Source: Lithospermum erythrorhizon
Lineage: Eukaryota > Streptophyta > Magnoliopsida > Boraginales > Boraginaceae
NCBI GenBank assembly: GCA_019722365.1
Contig: JADFUC010001513.1
Location: 62,001-126,000, forward strand
Direction: 5' to 3'
DNA: 64,000 nucleotides
Shown: piece by piece, positions 39,905 through 48,990 of the stretch
Position numbering within the stretch: the stretch's first letter is position 1
Layout of the letters: each line of letters begins with the position of its first letter
The notes under the pieces: generated by a model
Told to the model about the DNA's origin: nothing
Database searches by the model: none
The model's input: the letters and a program-made list of their open reading frames with translations, nothing else
Program-made: the position numbers and the translations under genes

Positions 39905-40008
39905 TCTAGAGTTCCCCCAAACACTTCAATAGGCCATCTACTAGTAGTACTACTTCATTGTGGCTCTCAAGTGGAAGCCCTTTTGAAGCGTTCAGGAGAA
40001 CTCTGAAT
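39905..40008 (-). ncRNA. MIR395: MIR395 precursor, copy 1
   Basis: On the minus strand the 3' arm carries TGAAGTGTTTGGGGGAACTC (complement of 39909-39928), the core of miR395. The 5' arm (complement of about 39981-40005) reads GAGTTCTCCTGAACGCTTCA. I paired the arms by hand: about 19 of the first 21 positions pair, counting G-U, with a loop of ~50 bases. In this copy the base 5' of the core is T rather than the usual C. miR395 is induced by sulfate starvation and directs cleavage of ATP sulfurylase and SULTR2;1 transcripts. A TATA box lies ~115 bases upstream on the same strand. Confidence 0.9.
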
Positions 40009-40123
40009 GAAACCTCACAAAATGTTTTTCATGTTGCTTTGCTTCATTTTTTTGTTCTTTCCTTTTTCTTTTCATATTGTTTTTTATTTGCTTGAAGATA
40101 TTGAACAATACTACAATAGTCAC

Positions 40124-40134
40124 CTATTTATAGG
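40124..40134 (-). promoter_or_regulatory. TATA box of MIR395 copy 1
   Basis: On the minus strand the sequence reads CCCTATAAATAGG, the same core as the TATA box of copy 2. It lies ~115 bases before the hairpin. Confidence 0.65.
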
Positions 40135-40235
40135 GTGTGAATTGAATGAAGTTATTTTAATCCTACGTACATGTATATCAAATTATCATAGAGGAATCAT
40201 GTTTCAAACATAGAAAATGAGTCCAATCCTTCCTT

Positions 40236-40276
40236 TAGCTTGAACCTAGCCAGGATTTTGGATTTAAGAAAAATAA
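40236..40276 (-). promoter_or_regulatory. Promoter block shared by MIR395 copies 1 and 2
   Basis: The plus strand reads TTGAACCTAGCCAGGATTTT at about 40242; the corresponding TTGAACCTGCCCAGGATTGT lies upstream of copy 2 at about 44,824. Other short matches continue between this block and the TATA box. TTGAACCT is one base from ATGAACCT, a form of the EIL3/SLIM1-type site, but no binding is shown. Confidence 0.5.
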
Positions 40277-40483
40277 AAAATAAAATCTTGATGCCTTTTG
40301 TATTTGTTCCTTGCTTCACTACTTTTTGTTTGTTCCTCTTTGCATATTCTTCTTTTTGCATGCAACTACCTAAATGTAGTAACATGTCCCTATGCTTACT
40401 TGCAGCAAATATGAGATGCAAAAAACAGTAAAAGGAGCAACATCTTCTATGTGAATCCTAGCTTCATATAGCTGCATTTGCAT

Positions 40484-40494
40484 CTAGGTTCACT
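40484..40494. promoter_or_regulatory. CTAGGTTCACT motif upstream of MIR395 copy 1
   Basis: The sequence TCTAGGTTCACT recurs at 45103-45114 between MIR395 copies 2 and 3. AGGTTCACT differs by one base from the UPE-box (AG[G/A]T[T/A]CATT) reported in promoters of sulfur-deficiency genes. A regulatory role is an inference. Confidence 0.35.
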
Positions 40495-40639
40495 TCCAAT
40501 CTCCATATAGAGTTTTTAATTGAGCTAATTATTTGTCATGGCAATTTCAAAATTCATATGATTCGTGTAAGAATCTGGTTGGTGGACTCTCTCTTGAAGA
40601 TAAATATGGAATGTGTATGTAAGGGAAATAATAGGTGGA

Positions 40640-41460
40640 TCGACTAAGAAATATTTCAACGGTTAACTTAGTTACTAAAATGTTGAAGGTTGAATGATTG
40701 AATCGAGATTTTTATGTAGGATTGATTAAGAAATACTGAAATAGACACAAGAAAATTGAAATTAAGGATGCGTGAATCAAAATAAACGTAGAGGGCCTGA
40801 GAGAAAGTATTAGTATTGCACGTAAGTTTAGAAATGCAATAATAGATTGTGAGGAAATGATGTATTCAAATATTTTGGGTCAACAATTTAGAATGATGAA
40901 GACTTGGATGAGGATATTAGACTTATGATTTAAGTAAGATGGAGTAAATGGATAAGTGCATCCGGAGTGTTAGGTGATAAGAAAGTTCCCCAAAAATTAA
41001 AAGGTAAATGTAACAAGATGAAAATATAGGACATTGTGCCATATAGATCATAATATTGGTCGGTGAAATATTACCATGTCCATAGGATGTTAGAAGCAGA
41101 TCTAATAATATTGAGAGAGTTTTGTAGAGTTGTTCATAAAGATAAAATTAGGAATGAAGTGATTTGAAAGAAAGTAAAGGTTGCTTCAATTGAAGATAAA
41201 ATGCTAGAGAATCGCTTGAGATGGTATATATGGTCATGTATAATAGATGCACCAGTCAGGAAGTGTGAAACTATGAAAGTCACAAATTGACGTAGATGGA
41301 GAGGAAGAGCGAAAAGTGTGGGACATAGACAATATCAAATAACCTAGTGTATGTGTATTGGCTTAAATGAACCAACATAGAGATGAATGGAGACGTTGCA
41401 ATTCATATTACCGACCTCATATGAGATATTGGTTTATCTAACATTTAATTTTCATAATAT
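40640..41460 (+). pseudogene. LINE reverse transcriptase, 3' end relic
   Basis: Broken frames recover the C-terminal part of a plant non-LTR retrotransposon polymerase. Fragments are RWSKWISASGVLGDKK (about 40,938-40,986), LKGKCNK, then VHRMLEADLIILREF (about 41,077-41,122), KDKIRNEV, KVKVASIEDKMLENRLRW (41,177-41,226) and DAPVRKCE. The order agrees with the region following the RT domain of such elements. Stops and frameshifts throughout make it dead. Confidence 0.75.
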
Positions 41461-41584
41461 TAGGGGTGATTGTCCTCTTATGCCCCCTAGTTCCACCATT
41501 ATTGAATAGTAATAATACGATTAACATTGCATATATATGGATGTGTTCCATAGACATTACTTATGTTTCTTATTTATAGTGAAG

Positions 41585-41850
41585 TACTCTCTCCATTTCA
41601 AAAAAATTGTTAAGTTTTGAATTTTTGATGGGTTATTTTTAAAAGTTACCGCCCATGTATCTAATTTTTTAAATGTTGTAAAACGAAAATATCTCAAATG
41701 CTTGTTCTTTATTTTATTATTATTTAGTATTAATATGATAGTTTTGATTCAAATCACAATTAAGTCGATTAATTAAGACTATAACCTTTTTAATTTTGAT
41801 CAATAAAAATTAAACTAGACAAATTTTTATGAAATAGAGACATTAATAGG
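41585..41850. mobile_element. MITE
   Basis: The left end is GTACTCTCTCCATTTCAAAAAA. The right end near 41,825-41,850 (AAATTTTTATGAAATAGAGA) is an inverted partner. AT-rich and non-coding, similar in size to the other MITEs here. Confidence 0.55.
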
Positions 41851-42676
41851 TTATCGTTGCACTTCATCTTGGATTAATTAGGAAATAATCTCAATGCTAT
41901 CACATAGAGGTGTTCAGTCAAACCACAAAACTGTCCAGCCCGAACTGCTAGAGCATAGAGTAGTTTTAAAAATATTTGATTGGGTTTTGCTTCTTTTTTT
42001 TAATTACTTGTTGCTCGATTTGGTTTGACATTCTGTTAAACGAAAAAAAAAGGTGAACATAACCCCCTCTTATAATTTTAATGTATATTCCAAATAAATA
42101 TATAATAGTATATCAAAAATAAAAATATTAACGGAGTATATTAATATGTGAAACTAATTATAGTTACATGTGAACTAGATCTCATATTTATTTCGTGGTA
42201 GATAGTATCATTAGTATGAATTATGACATAGTTAAAACATAACTTCTTCTTTTTGTTTATCTAAATGTATATGTGAATTTATATTTTTAATATGTTCATT
42301 TTACCTATAAGGTAAATTGATCAAAGAATAATATTGTAGTCTTCACAAATATCAAGCTGCATATGGAATATTTCAAGAATCTAAAATCATCCAAACCGAA
42401 TTGAAAAACCTCACAAACCAAACAACATGATTTATAGATATATAAAGTTGGTACGTTTTGGTTTTGACTTTTCAAAAGCCTCTTGTATCGGATCAGTTTT
42501 AAAATCTAGTAGAAACCGTTCAAACAAAACCGTGGACACTCCACCTAGTATCACCTGGATAAGGTTACGTAGAATCCGGAAACCCCTTCTCAGTTCCCTT
42601 ATCCCGTTTACGTGAGAGCCTTTGTGAATTATTTGAGTAAAGTCATGTAATGTGAGACAACAACTTGTATTATGGA

Positions 42677-42966
42677 TACTCCTCCGCTCTAAATAATTGA
42701 TGTTTTAGTCTAATATTTTTGTATCAAAATATTTGATTTTTTATATTTTCAAAATAACTTTTTCATATTTTCCTTTTATATCCCAAGGCCTTTCTGGCTT
42801 CTATTTTTATGTGGACCCAATGTGACTTTCTAACAATTGGATATTAATTAATTGTCTTATAAAGGAAAAAATTGGCATAAGGATAAATAAGGTAAAAGTC
42901 ATCCACCTTAATTTGTAGCAAAGATAAGTGTTAAAACATCAATTATTTGGGAGACGCAAAGAGTAT
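42677..42966. mobile_element. MITE with long inverted repeats
   Basis: The left end, TACTCCTCCGCTCTAAATAA then TTGATGTTTTAG, pairs with the right end, TTAAAACATCAATTATTTGG then GAGACGCAAAGAGTA. The inverted repeat is about 30 bases long. It abuts the next MITE directly. Confidence 0.75.
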
Positions 42967-43317
42967 TACCCTCCATCCCAAAAGATAGAGCTATTTGATT
43001 TGGCACAAATATTTAGGAGAATTTAAAGTCTCCTCACAATCCAAATTTTCCTTCCATATTTTTGAACTAAATGGGAACCAATTAAGAAATTTCCAAAAAA
43101 GAAATGTTTTTTTAATATAGCTCCTTTCGGATACACATGTTAAGAATTGAAAGGGCTAATAAGAAAATATATTTAACAAATATTTTCATATCAAAGTTCA
43201 GATGCGAATCTTGTATCAAATATTTTTTTTAGTTATCACCTTAACCTGTGCCCTAAGGACACAAATTAGAAAAATCGAAAATAAAAATATCTTTATCAAT
43301 TAGGGATGGAGGGAGTA
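42967..43317. mobile_element. MITE adjoining the previous one
   Basis: Starts TACCCTCCATCCCAAAAGAT and ends TTAGGGATGGAGGGAGTA, an imperfect inverted repeat. About 350 bp and non-coding. The junction with the preceding MITE is only a TTA, so the two are head-to-tail neighbours. Confidence 0.7.
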
Positions 43318-43487
43318 TTTTGGAGGAAAGGTATTAATATGTGAACAAAAACTAATATGAATACGCGTAGTAGATTCCAACGGCCGGGCCTTTGCCTTGG
43401 GCTTGTGAAAAATACAAGCACCGAACCGATTGCCGTTATTTTTAATGTTGGGACCGAAACCGTCTTTGCCTCGGTTATTTTCTTTTG

Positions 43488-43520
<33 letters not shown>

Positions 43521-44540
43521 ATTTTTTTTTACTCTCACAAGTAATCTGTCGTTCTCAACCGATCGGTTCTCAGGAAAATCAATCAACCGAAATACATTCG
43601 TTATTTATTTTCGAACCCAACGGCTTTTGGCTCCAATCTGGCTCCTCCCAATTTCAATATTTTCGGCTTTGCCTCTGGATTGAATTTTGGTTTCAAGAAT
43701 TCTAATTAAAGTAGATCATTTATTCATGTAACATGTTAACAACCAAAGTTCAGTCTAAAACTCGTTAAATGAAATTGGCATAGTATTTATGATTTGATCC
43801 TAGTCAAAATAGAATCAAATCTAACATATGTAAATAGGAACAAAATCCTACTTGAAAAAGTAACGAATCCACAATAATATTATTACGATGCCGTCAATTT
43901 AGGGGTCAATTCAAGTTGCAATATCGTAAATACTTTTTTAAATTAAATGTGCAATAGTGTCACAACCTAGAAACAAATAATAGTCACGGCTTCACAATAT
44001 GCTAGTAGCTATGTTGGAGTATTCAAATGTACAATATGCTAGATTAAAGGAATAAACTACAGAATTTGGCTCCATTGCAGTGAAGACTGAAGAGCTTCAA
44101 CATCTCATCTCTCTGTAAGTATTGTAATAGTGAACATCACAGATGCAGGTTTAGTTCAGTTCTTGATAATGTTGAAATTGAAATATGCATCTTGAGATAT
44201 CAAAGACTTAACCTGCAAAAGTTTGATAAGAACAATGATCAAATGTACCATTTTTTATGGGGCTAGCATTGGTAAAATCCTACATAAAGATAGACAAATA
44301 AAGCTATTAAGAAATCAAACTATTACACCAGGTAACACGGATGCTAGTGAAATATTATGGTAATTGCTAATTTAAGATGCAAGAAAAAATATGGGAAATC
44401 ATAAAATGTGAAATATCTGTTCTTTTATGTCAAGTATCATTTTAATTCAACTTTAAAATATGCAGTATCATTTGAATTCAAAATGAATACCCTACAATTT
44501 CCATCAAACAATTCGGAGCACTAACAAGTCAATAAACACC
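43318..44540. other. Intergenic with (TA)n microsatellite
   Basis: A (TA)n run of about 14 units lies at 43489-43517. It is flanked by sequence rich in CCGAAACCG/CCTCGG words, a texture that recurs at 49,440-49,960. The open frame 43430-43705 crosses the microsatellite and is not a gene. The rest is AT-rich with nothing recognised. Confidence 0.5.
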
Positions 44541-44640
44541 TGGAGTTCCCCCAAACACTTCAGTAGGCCACCCATGCATGTTTTGTAGAGAAGGGCACCT
44601 AAGAGGGAGTCCCAATGAAGTGTTCAGAGGAGCTCAAGGT
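44540..44640 (-). ncRNA. MIR395: MIR395 precursor, copy 2
   Basis: On the minus strand, the complement of 44543-44563 is the canonical 21-nt miR395 (C followed by TGAAGTGTTTGGGGGAACTC) on the 3' arm. The 5' arm (complement of about 44613-44635) reads GAGCTCCTCTGAACACTTCA. The stem pairs for about 30 positions with four mismatches, extending past the duplex on both sides. A TATA box lies ~65 bases upstream. It is divergently arranged with copy 3, about 0.6 kb away. Confidence 0.93.
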
Positions 44641-44702
44641 GAAACATGACAATCTCATCTTTATTGTTTGGCATTGCTTGAAGATGATATGCAAGGGAAT
44701 AG

Positions 44703-44713
44703 CCTATTTATAG
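44703..44713 (-). promoter_or_regulatory. TATA box of MIR395 copy 2
   Basis: The minus strand reads ACCTATAAATAGGC. The CTATAAATAGG core is identical to that of copy 1, within a longer stretch of promoter similarity. Confidence 0.65.
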
Positions 44714-45102
44714 GTAGGGAAGCTATGATCCTAGAAACCTAGACATACCAACAATTGATCATATATGTGGCTTCATAGAGAAAGATTATTTCAGACACAC
44801 AAAAGTCCTTTATTTTTGCTGAGTTTGAACCTGCCCAGGATTGTGGTTTGCATGAAATAACAGAATCAAATCAAGAATAGTGACCACAGAGTTTACCATC
44901 TTTAAATAAAGTGTGTCCCATTCCATTTCCATTTAGAATATTCTGCAAGTTTCTAGCAAACTACAAAGACTACATTCAATTAGTTTGTGGTAGTTTAAAA
45001 TTTCCCGAAACATATATAATACAGTTTTGCAGCCAAGTTAAATACAACAATGCAGCAACATATTCCATCTGATTCGGTTTCTTATATCTAGCCACATTGT
45101 CG

Positions 45103-45114
45103 TCTAGGTTCACT
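45103..45114. promoter_or_regulatory. CTAGGTTCACT motif between MIR395 copies 2 and 3
   Basis: A second copy of the TCTAGGTTCACT motif seen upstream of MIR395 copy 1, lying in the shared spacer of the divergent pair. It is near-identical to the sulfur-deficiency UPE-box by one mismatch. Function is inferred. Confidence 0.35.
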
Positions 45115-45141
45115 GCTGCCACAATTTATTCCATGAGGCAC

Positions 45142-45149
45142 TATAAATA
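45142..45149 (+). promoter_or_regulatory. TATA box of MIR395 copy 3
   Basis: CACTATAAATATGG on the plus strand, about 80 bases before the hairpin. It gives a plausible start near 45,175. Confidence 0.55.
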
Positions 45150-45219
45150 TGGCATCAACAATCCTTGGTTCATCAACATCTACATATGAATCTATCAACA
45201 TAAACATGCATCAGATTAC

Positions 45220-45304
45220 CGATAGAGTTCCCACGAATCACTTCATTGAGTGAAGCGGTAAAAGAAAATCTTCTCACTGAAGTGTTTGGGGGAACTCTTC
45301 TGGT
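45220..45304 (+). ncRNA. MIR395: MIR395 precursor, copy 3
   Basis: The plus-strand 3' arm 45277-45297 is the canonical 21-nt miR395, identical to copy 2. The 5' arm 45225-45246 reads GAGTTCCCACGAATCACTTC. The stem continues past the duplex (TTGAGTGAAG with CTTCTCAC) and leaves a short loop of roughly 15-20 bases, so this is a more compact hairpin than the other two. Opposite strand to copies 1 and 2. Confidence 0.92.
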
Positions 45305-45775
45305 TGTTTGATAATAAGCAAATGTAACAAAGGTTTACCAACTTGTCATGGTTGACTGGTGGTAGCTTGAACAACTATGGCATACTCCCTCCATTATCCC
45401 AAATATGTTAATATGAGTAGTGAGGATATAGGAAAATGAACAGCTCCAAATATCAGAATTGTATGTCTATACAATTGTATGCTCCATATTGCATGTGATA
45501 ACAGATGTACACAAGCTATATCCTGCGATGAAATTGGATAGGCTAGTCCACAATACCAAACATCATTCTAAATGTCTCACACATAGTTCACATTGAACCA
45601 AGATGAGAAAAATTCAACAGAGTCTGCAGTCTGTATTAGTCGCACAGTTGCAGATACTTGATTTGTTCTCTTATGTGAGTACATTGAAAAGGCTCGTTGC
45701 TTGGTTAGCAACATTCTTTTCTACATCACTGGTGGGTACTGAATAGAGAACCTCCTGACTCCACTTAAAAGAAAT
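45305..45775. other. Spacer between MIR395 copy 3 and the IQD gene
   Basis: Probable MIR395 primary-transcript tail and IQD 3'UTR, meeting convergently. A MITE-like end (ACTCCCTCCATTATCCC) lies at 45,384-45,400 without an obvious partner. No gene is seen. Confidence 0.4.
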
Positions 45776-47636
45776 TCAGAATTTCCACTGTGGTCGAATG
45801 TTTTTCCCTGAAATAGAGCAACATATTTAAAGAACAGATCAGAGAGCAATCAAAACATTACACAACTACCAATTTTTTATAACAAATCTCTTTTGCTATA
45901 AATAAATGTAATGAGCAAGCATAACTGTAGATATTGTCTAAATACCATGCAACAATCAGGAAATACGATAGTTATATAACCACTGAAGAAAGAAAGGAAG
46001 AACTAGGAGCAGGGTGTTATCTCCACTATAAATTAATAGACCAGGCTACCAGACCAACCCACACAAACCTACACATGATACCATACGAAGTTTTCATAAA
46101 TTCAAAGTTCTCACCATTAATACCTCTTGAGGATGACGCAGATTTTCCAAGTCTTTGTTCACCTTTTCCACTTGCTTCGATAGGACTCCGAAGCCACTGG
46201 ACTAGTGGTGGAGCATTTGTCTTTCCATTGTCGAAAGATGGCAGAGAATGACGCCTTGTCATATCACTACTATTAGAAACATCTTCCCCAAAATGCCTGG
46301 ATATAACACTATTTCCAGCAACGTCTTGCCCAAGCCATGTGGAAGCTTGGCCTTTCTTTGCAGGTCCAGTTGCAATGGTGTGACTCTCCACTTTTCTTGC
46401 ATGTCGTCCCATTACCTGATCACCATGCTTTGTTGGTAAAGAACTTCTTATGTTTTTAGTCTTATGGTTTTCGTTACCAATCTCATCTTCCTTAGAGTGA
46501 TTATTTTCATTCAAAAGACTAAATTGGTTGCCCTGTTCATCAGTCACAGCATGATTGCCTAAGTAACTGGCTGGATCATCTCCCATTGGAAGCGTCCTAT
46601 GTTCATCTTCTGTGATTGAAAACGAAGTTTTGCCTTCGATAGCTCTTATAGCTTCAGATGGATTTATGACTTTCAGTCCTGAGAATAGGTGAAGAGGAGA
46701 CTTTGGTAACTTCCATTGTTTGCGTTGTGGTTTCTCAGTGTCATCCTCTGACCAACTAGGAACATCGGTTGCATAGTTGGAAGTGGGTTTATGATCATGG
46801 TCACCTCCAGCATTCTCGATCAGTTTTTGCTCCTGCATTAGACTCAACTTTCTGATTTAATACTATCCTTGAATTGTGTTTGACCATTTTTGGCTCACAA
46901 GTATGATCGACAAAACTAGTTTTCTCACCTGATGTCCATGGATTATGGCTTGCAGTCTTATAATGCTCTTGAGAGTATGGAACTGCCGACGAGCCTAAGT
47001 AGAATCAGATAATGAAGATACATTAAAGAAACCCTGAACATGTATATCGCATACTAAGTAGGATTAACGGATGCGACGTTGTGTAAAACGTCGATCAGGA
47101 ATAAATGGACTAACAAGTAATAAAAAAATATGAATTTATCTGAATAGAGCTCAATTAGGACAATAAACGTTGATAAATAATTAAGGACATGCTAAATTCA
47201 AAGAAAACTAAAACATTTTTCTATTTTAGTCATCAGCATATATATAGCCGATATACGTCGAAGTAATACTAGGTATAAATACTTCTAAGCATTAAAAGTG
47301 TCTTTAGATATTGCAGAACGACCAATGTATGCAAAATAACATTACCTGATAACCACGGAAAGTGGCTTGAATCCTTCTTACAGCACGCTCAAGCATGTCT
47401 TTCTCAAACTCAGTCGGTATTCCAGACTTTGTGATTGTTCTGGAGTCATTATTTTGTTTCAAGGAGGCTAAAGTTTGATGAGTTGTAAATGATTCAGTAA
47501 TTTCCCCACAGTTCTGTTCCAATATCCCTTTCTCATATCCAGAACTCACAGGAATCACTACTGCCTTCGATGAGATGGACTTGGATTTCTTTGTCCCAGG
47601 GAGAAAAGACCTGATCCATTTTCCTAATTTTCCCAT
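45776..47636 (-). CDS. IQD-family calmodulin-binding protein (short form)
   Basis: Four coding exons on the minus strand: 47636-47346, 46994-46929, 46832-46124, 45807-45776. Introns are GT-AG and phases close to 366 codons including TGA. The N-terminus MGKLGKWIRSFLPGTKK is typical of plant IQ67-domain proteins. IQATFRGYQARRQFHTLK (about residues 89-106, across exons 1-2) is a full IQ motif, followed by SIIRLQAIIHGHQ. The family's usual continuation with further IQ motifs is missing: exon 3 moves straight into unrelated acidic sequence. Near the C-terminus TRRHSLPSFDNGK matches the conserved RRHSLPS of the family, but the SYMAATESAKAK block is absent. IQD proteins bind calmodulin and decorate microtubules, membranes or nuclei. 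A non-coding leader exon ends at 48934. The final short exon is the least certain part. Confidence 0.8.
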
Positions 47637-47641
47637 CCCTG

Positions 47642-48933
47642 AAAAGCCAATGTCCTGGCAATTATTAAGTTAAACGAGGCAGCCTGCACGCTTCATACGC
47701 CATATTTTCAATATAATGGGAAAAATGCATAGTTAATTCTGTTAACAAAGAACATATAGTAATGCAGTCCAAATAATCAGAGAAAAAGAAAGCAGAATGA
47801 ATAGTGATCGAGTTTGCATGATAGGTAAGAAACCCAAGAAATCATTTATTGTGGACCAAAGTACCTAACACAAGCACAGATCAGAAAGATTAGACATGTT
47901 ACACCAAATACTCTTCTTCATCTCTTCACTATTTTGTTAGTTAATTACCACCACATTTAATGATGTCATACATAGAATTATAGAACATAGCTCGGTATAT
48001 TTATGGATCACTAGATCTTGTTTTTAATATCAGGTGAAGAGAACATAGCTTTCAAATATCACTTGTATCAAGATTTCTCCCCAGATTGAATCACCATGAA
48101 GTCATGGCACTAATGTGTTATCAAAAAGAAAATCTTCCATTGTTAGAACAAATTTATGTTACTCCTCATGATAAAATTAGCAAATAATTCGCCTTTTAAC
48201 AATATGATTTCATTCCAACATTTTTCACAAACTATCATCTTACATGAATTCCAAACGGCCAGCAGTTTTGTCTTACTCACAACTCAAGAAGAAATTGGGA
48301 TGATTTCTCAAAGAAATTGTCAGAACTGATAAACAACACAAAGCATACGTCAAAACCGAAAACACCTCCAAAAACAGTACTCAACGTAAACTTTCTATGA
48401 TAAATTAGTTCATAATATTCAACAATCTCGTCCGAATGTCTCACATTTGTTCAAGTATTATCATTGTAAACTCACTGAAGACTTGTAAATCAATTCATTT
48501 TGATCAAATAATCCACACTCAACGTAAAAATTACAAAAAAAACAGTTCGCGATAATTTCAAAAATCTCGTCCAAAGCTCCAAATGCTTCACATTCAAGTA
48601 ATATCAGTGTATTTTATATAAGACTTCTAAATCATACTCAATGTGAAAATTACCAAAAAATCAGTTTATAATTGTTTTGAAAAACTTGTCCGAAACTCCA
48701 AATCTTTCACATTTAATCAAGCATTATCAACGTAATTATTCGAAGACTTCAAAAGCAACTCAATTTGATCAAACAAACACCACAATCAGCGTAAAAAAAT
48801 ACATAAAAAAATAAGTTCAAATTCAATCATCAATAATATCATGCTGAAAATGTTGAACATTAACATGAGACTTCAACAACCGTTTAATTCGATTAAAAAA
48901 AAAGTTCACAAACTTTTTTTTTAAAGTACTTAC
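47642..48933 (-). other. 5'UTR intron of the IQD gene
   Basis: Acceptor TTTTCAG lies directly before GGATGGGAAAA at 47641, and donor TTGCAG|GTAAGT at 48934/48933, both on the minus strand. This places a leader exon at about 48,934-48,990. Leader introns of this kind are common in IQD genes. The distal half contains tandem repeats (48,379-48,830). Confidence 0.55.
48379..48830. repeat. Diverged tandem repeat, 3-4 units of ~120-150 bp
   Basis: CTCAACGTAAA-like unit starts occur at about 48,379, 48,518, 48,636 and 48,784. Each unit continues with (A)TCTCGTCCGAA/CTTGTCCGAA, CTTTCACATT, TCAAGTATTATCA and GAAGACTT...AATTTTGATCAAA. Units differ by substitutions and small deletions. It lies within the inferred leader intron of the IQD gene. 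Confidence 0.8.
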
Positions 48934-48990
48934 CTGCAAAAATTGTAGTTGATGCAGCTTTCAAAAAACTTTATCTCCAATCATTTTCTG

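Noticed and set aside
43430..43705. 91-codon open frame
   Set aside because: Crosses a (TA)n microsatellite, giving an artificial Tyr-Ile run.
45384..45400. ACTCCCTCCATTATCCC, a MITE-like end
   Set aside because: No inverted partner within a few hundred bases, so no element was called.
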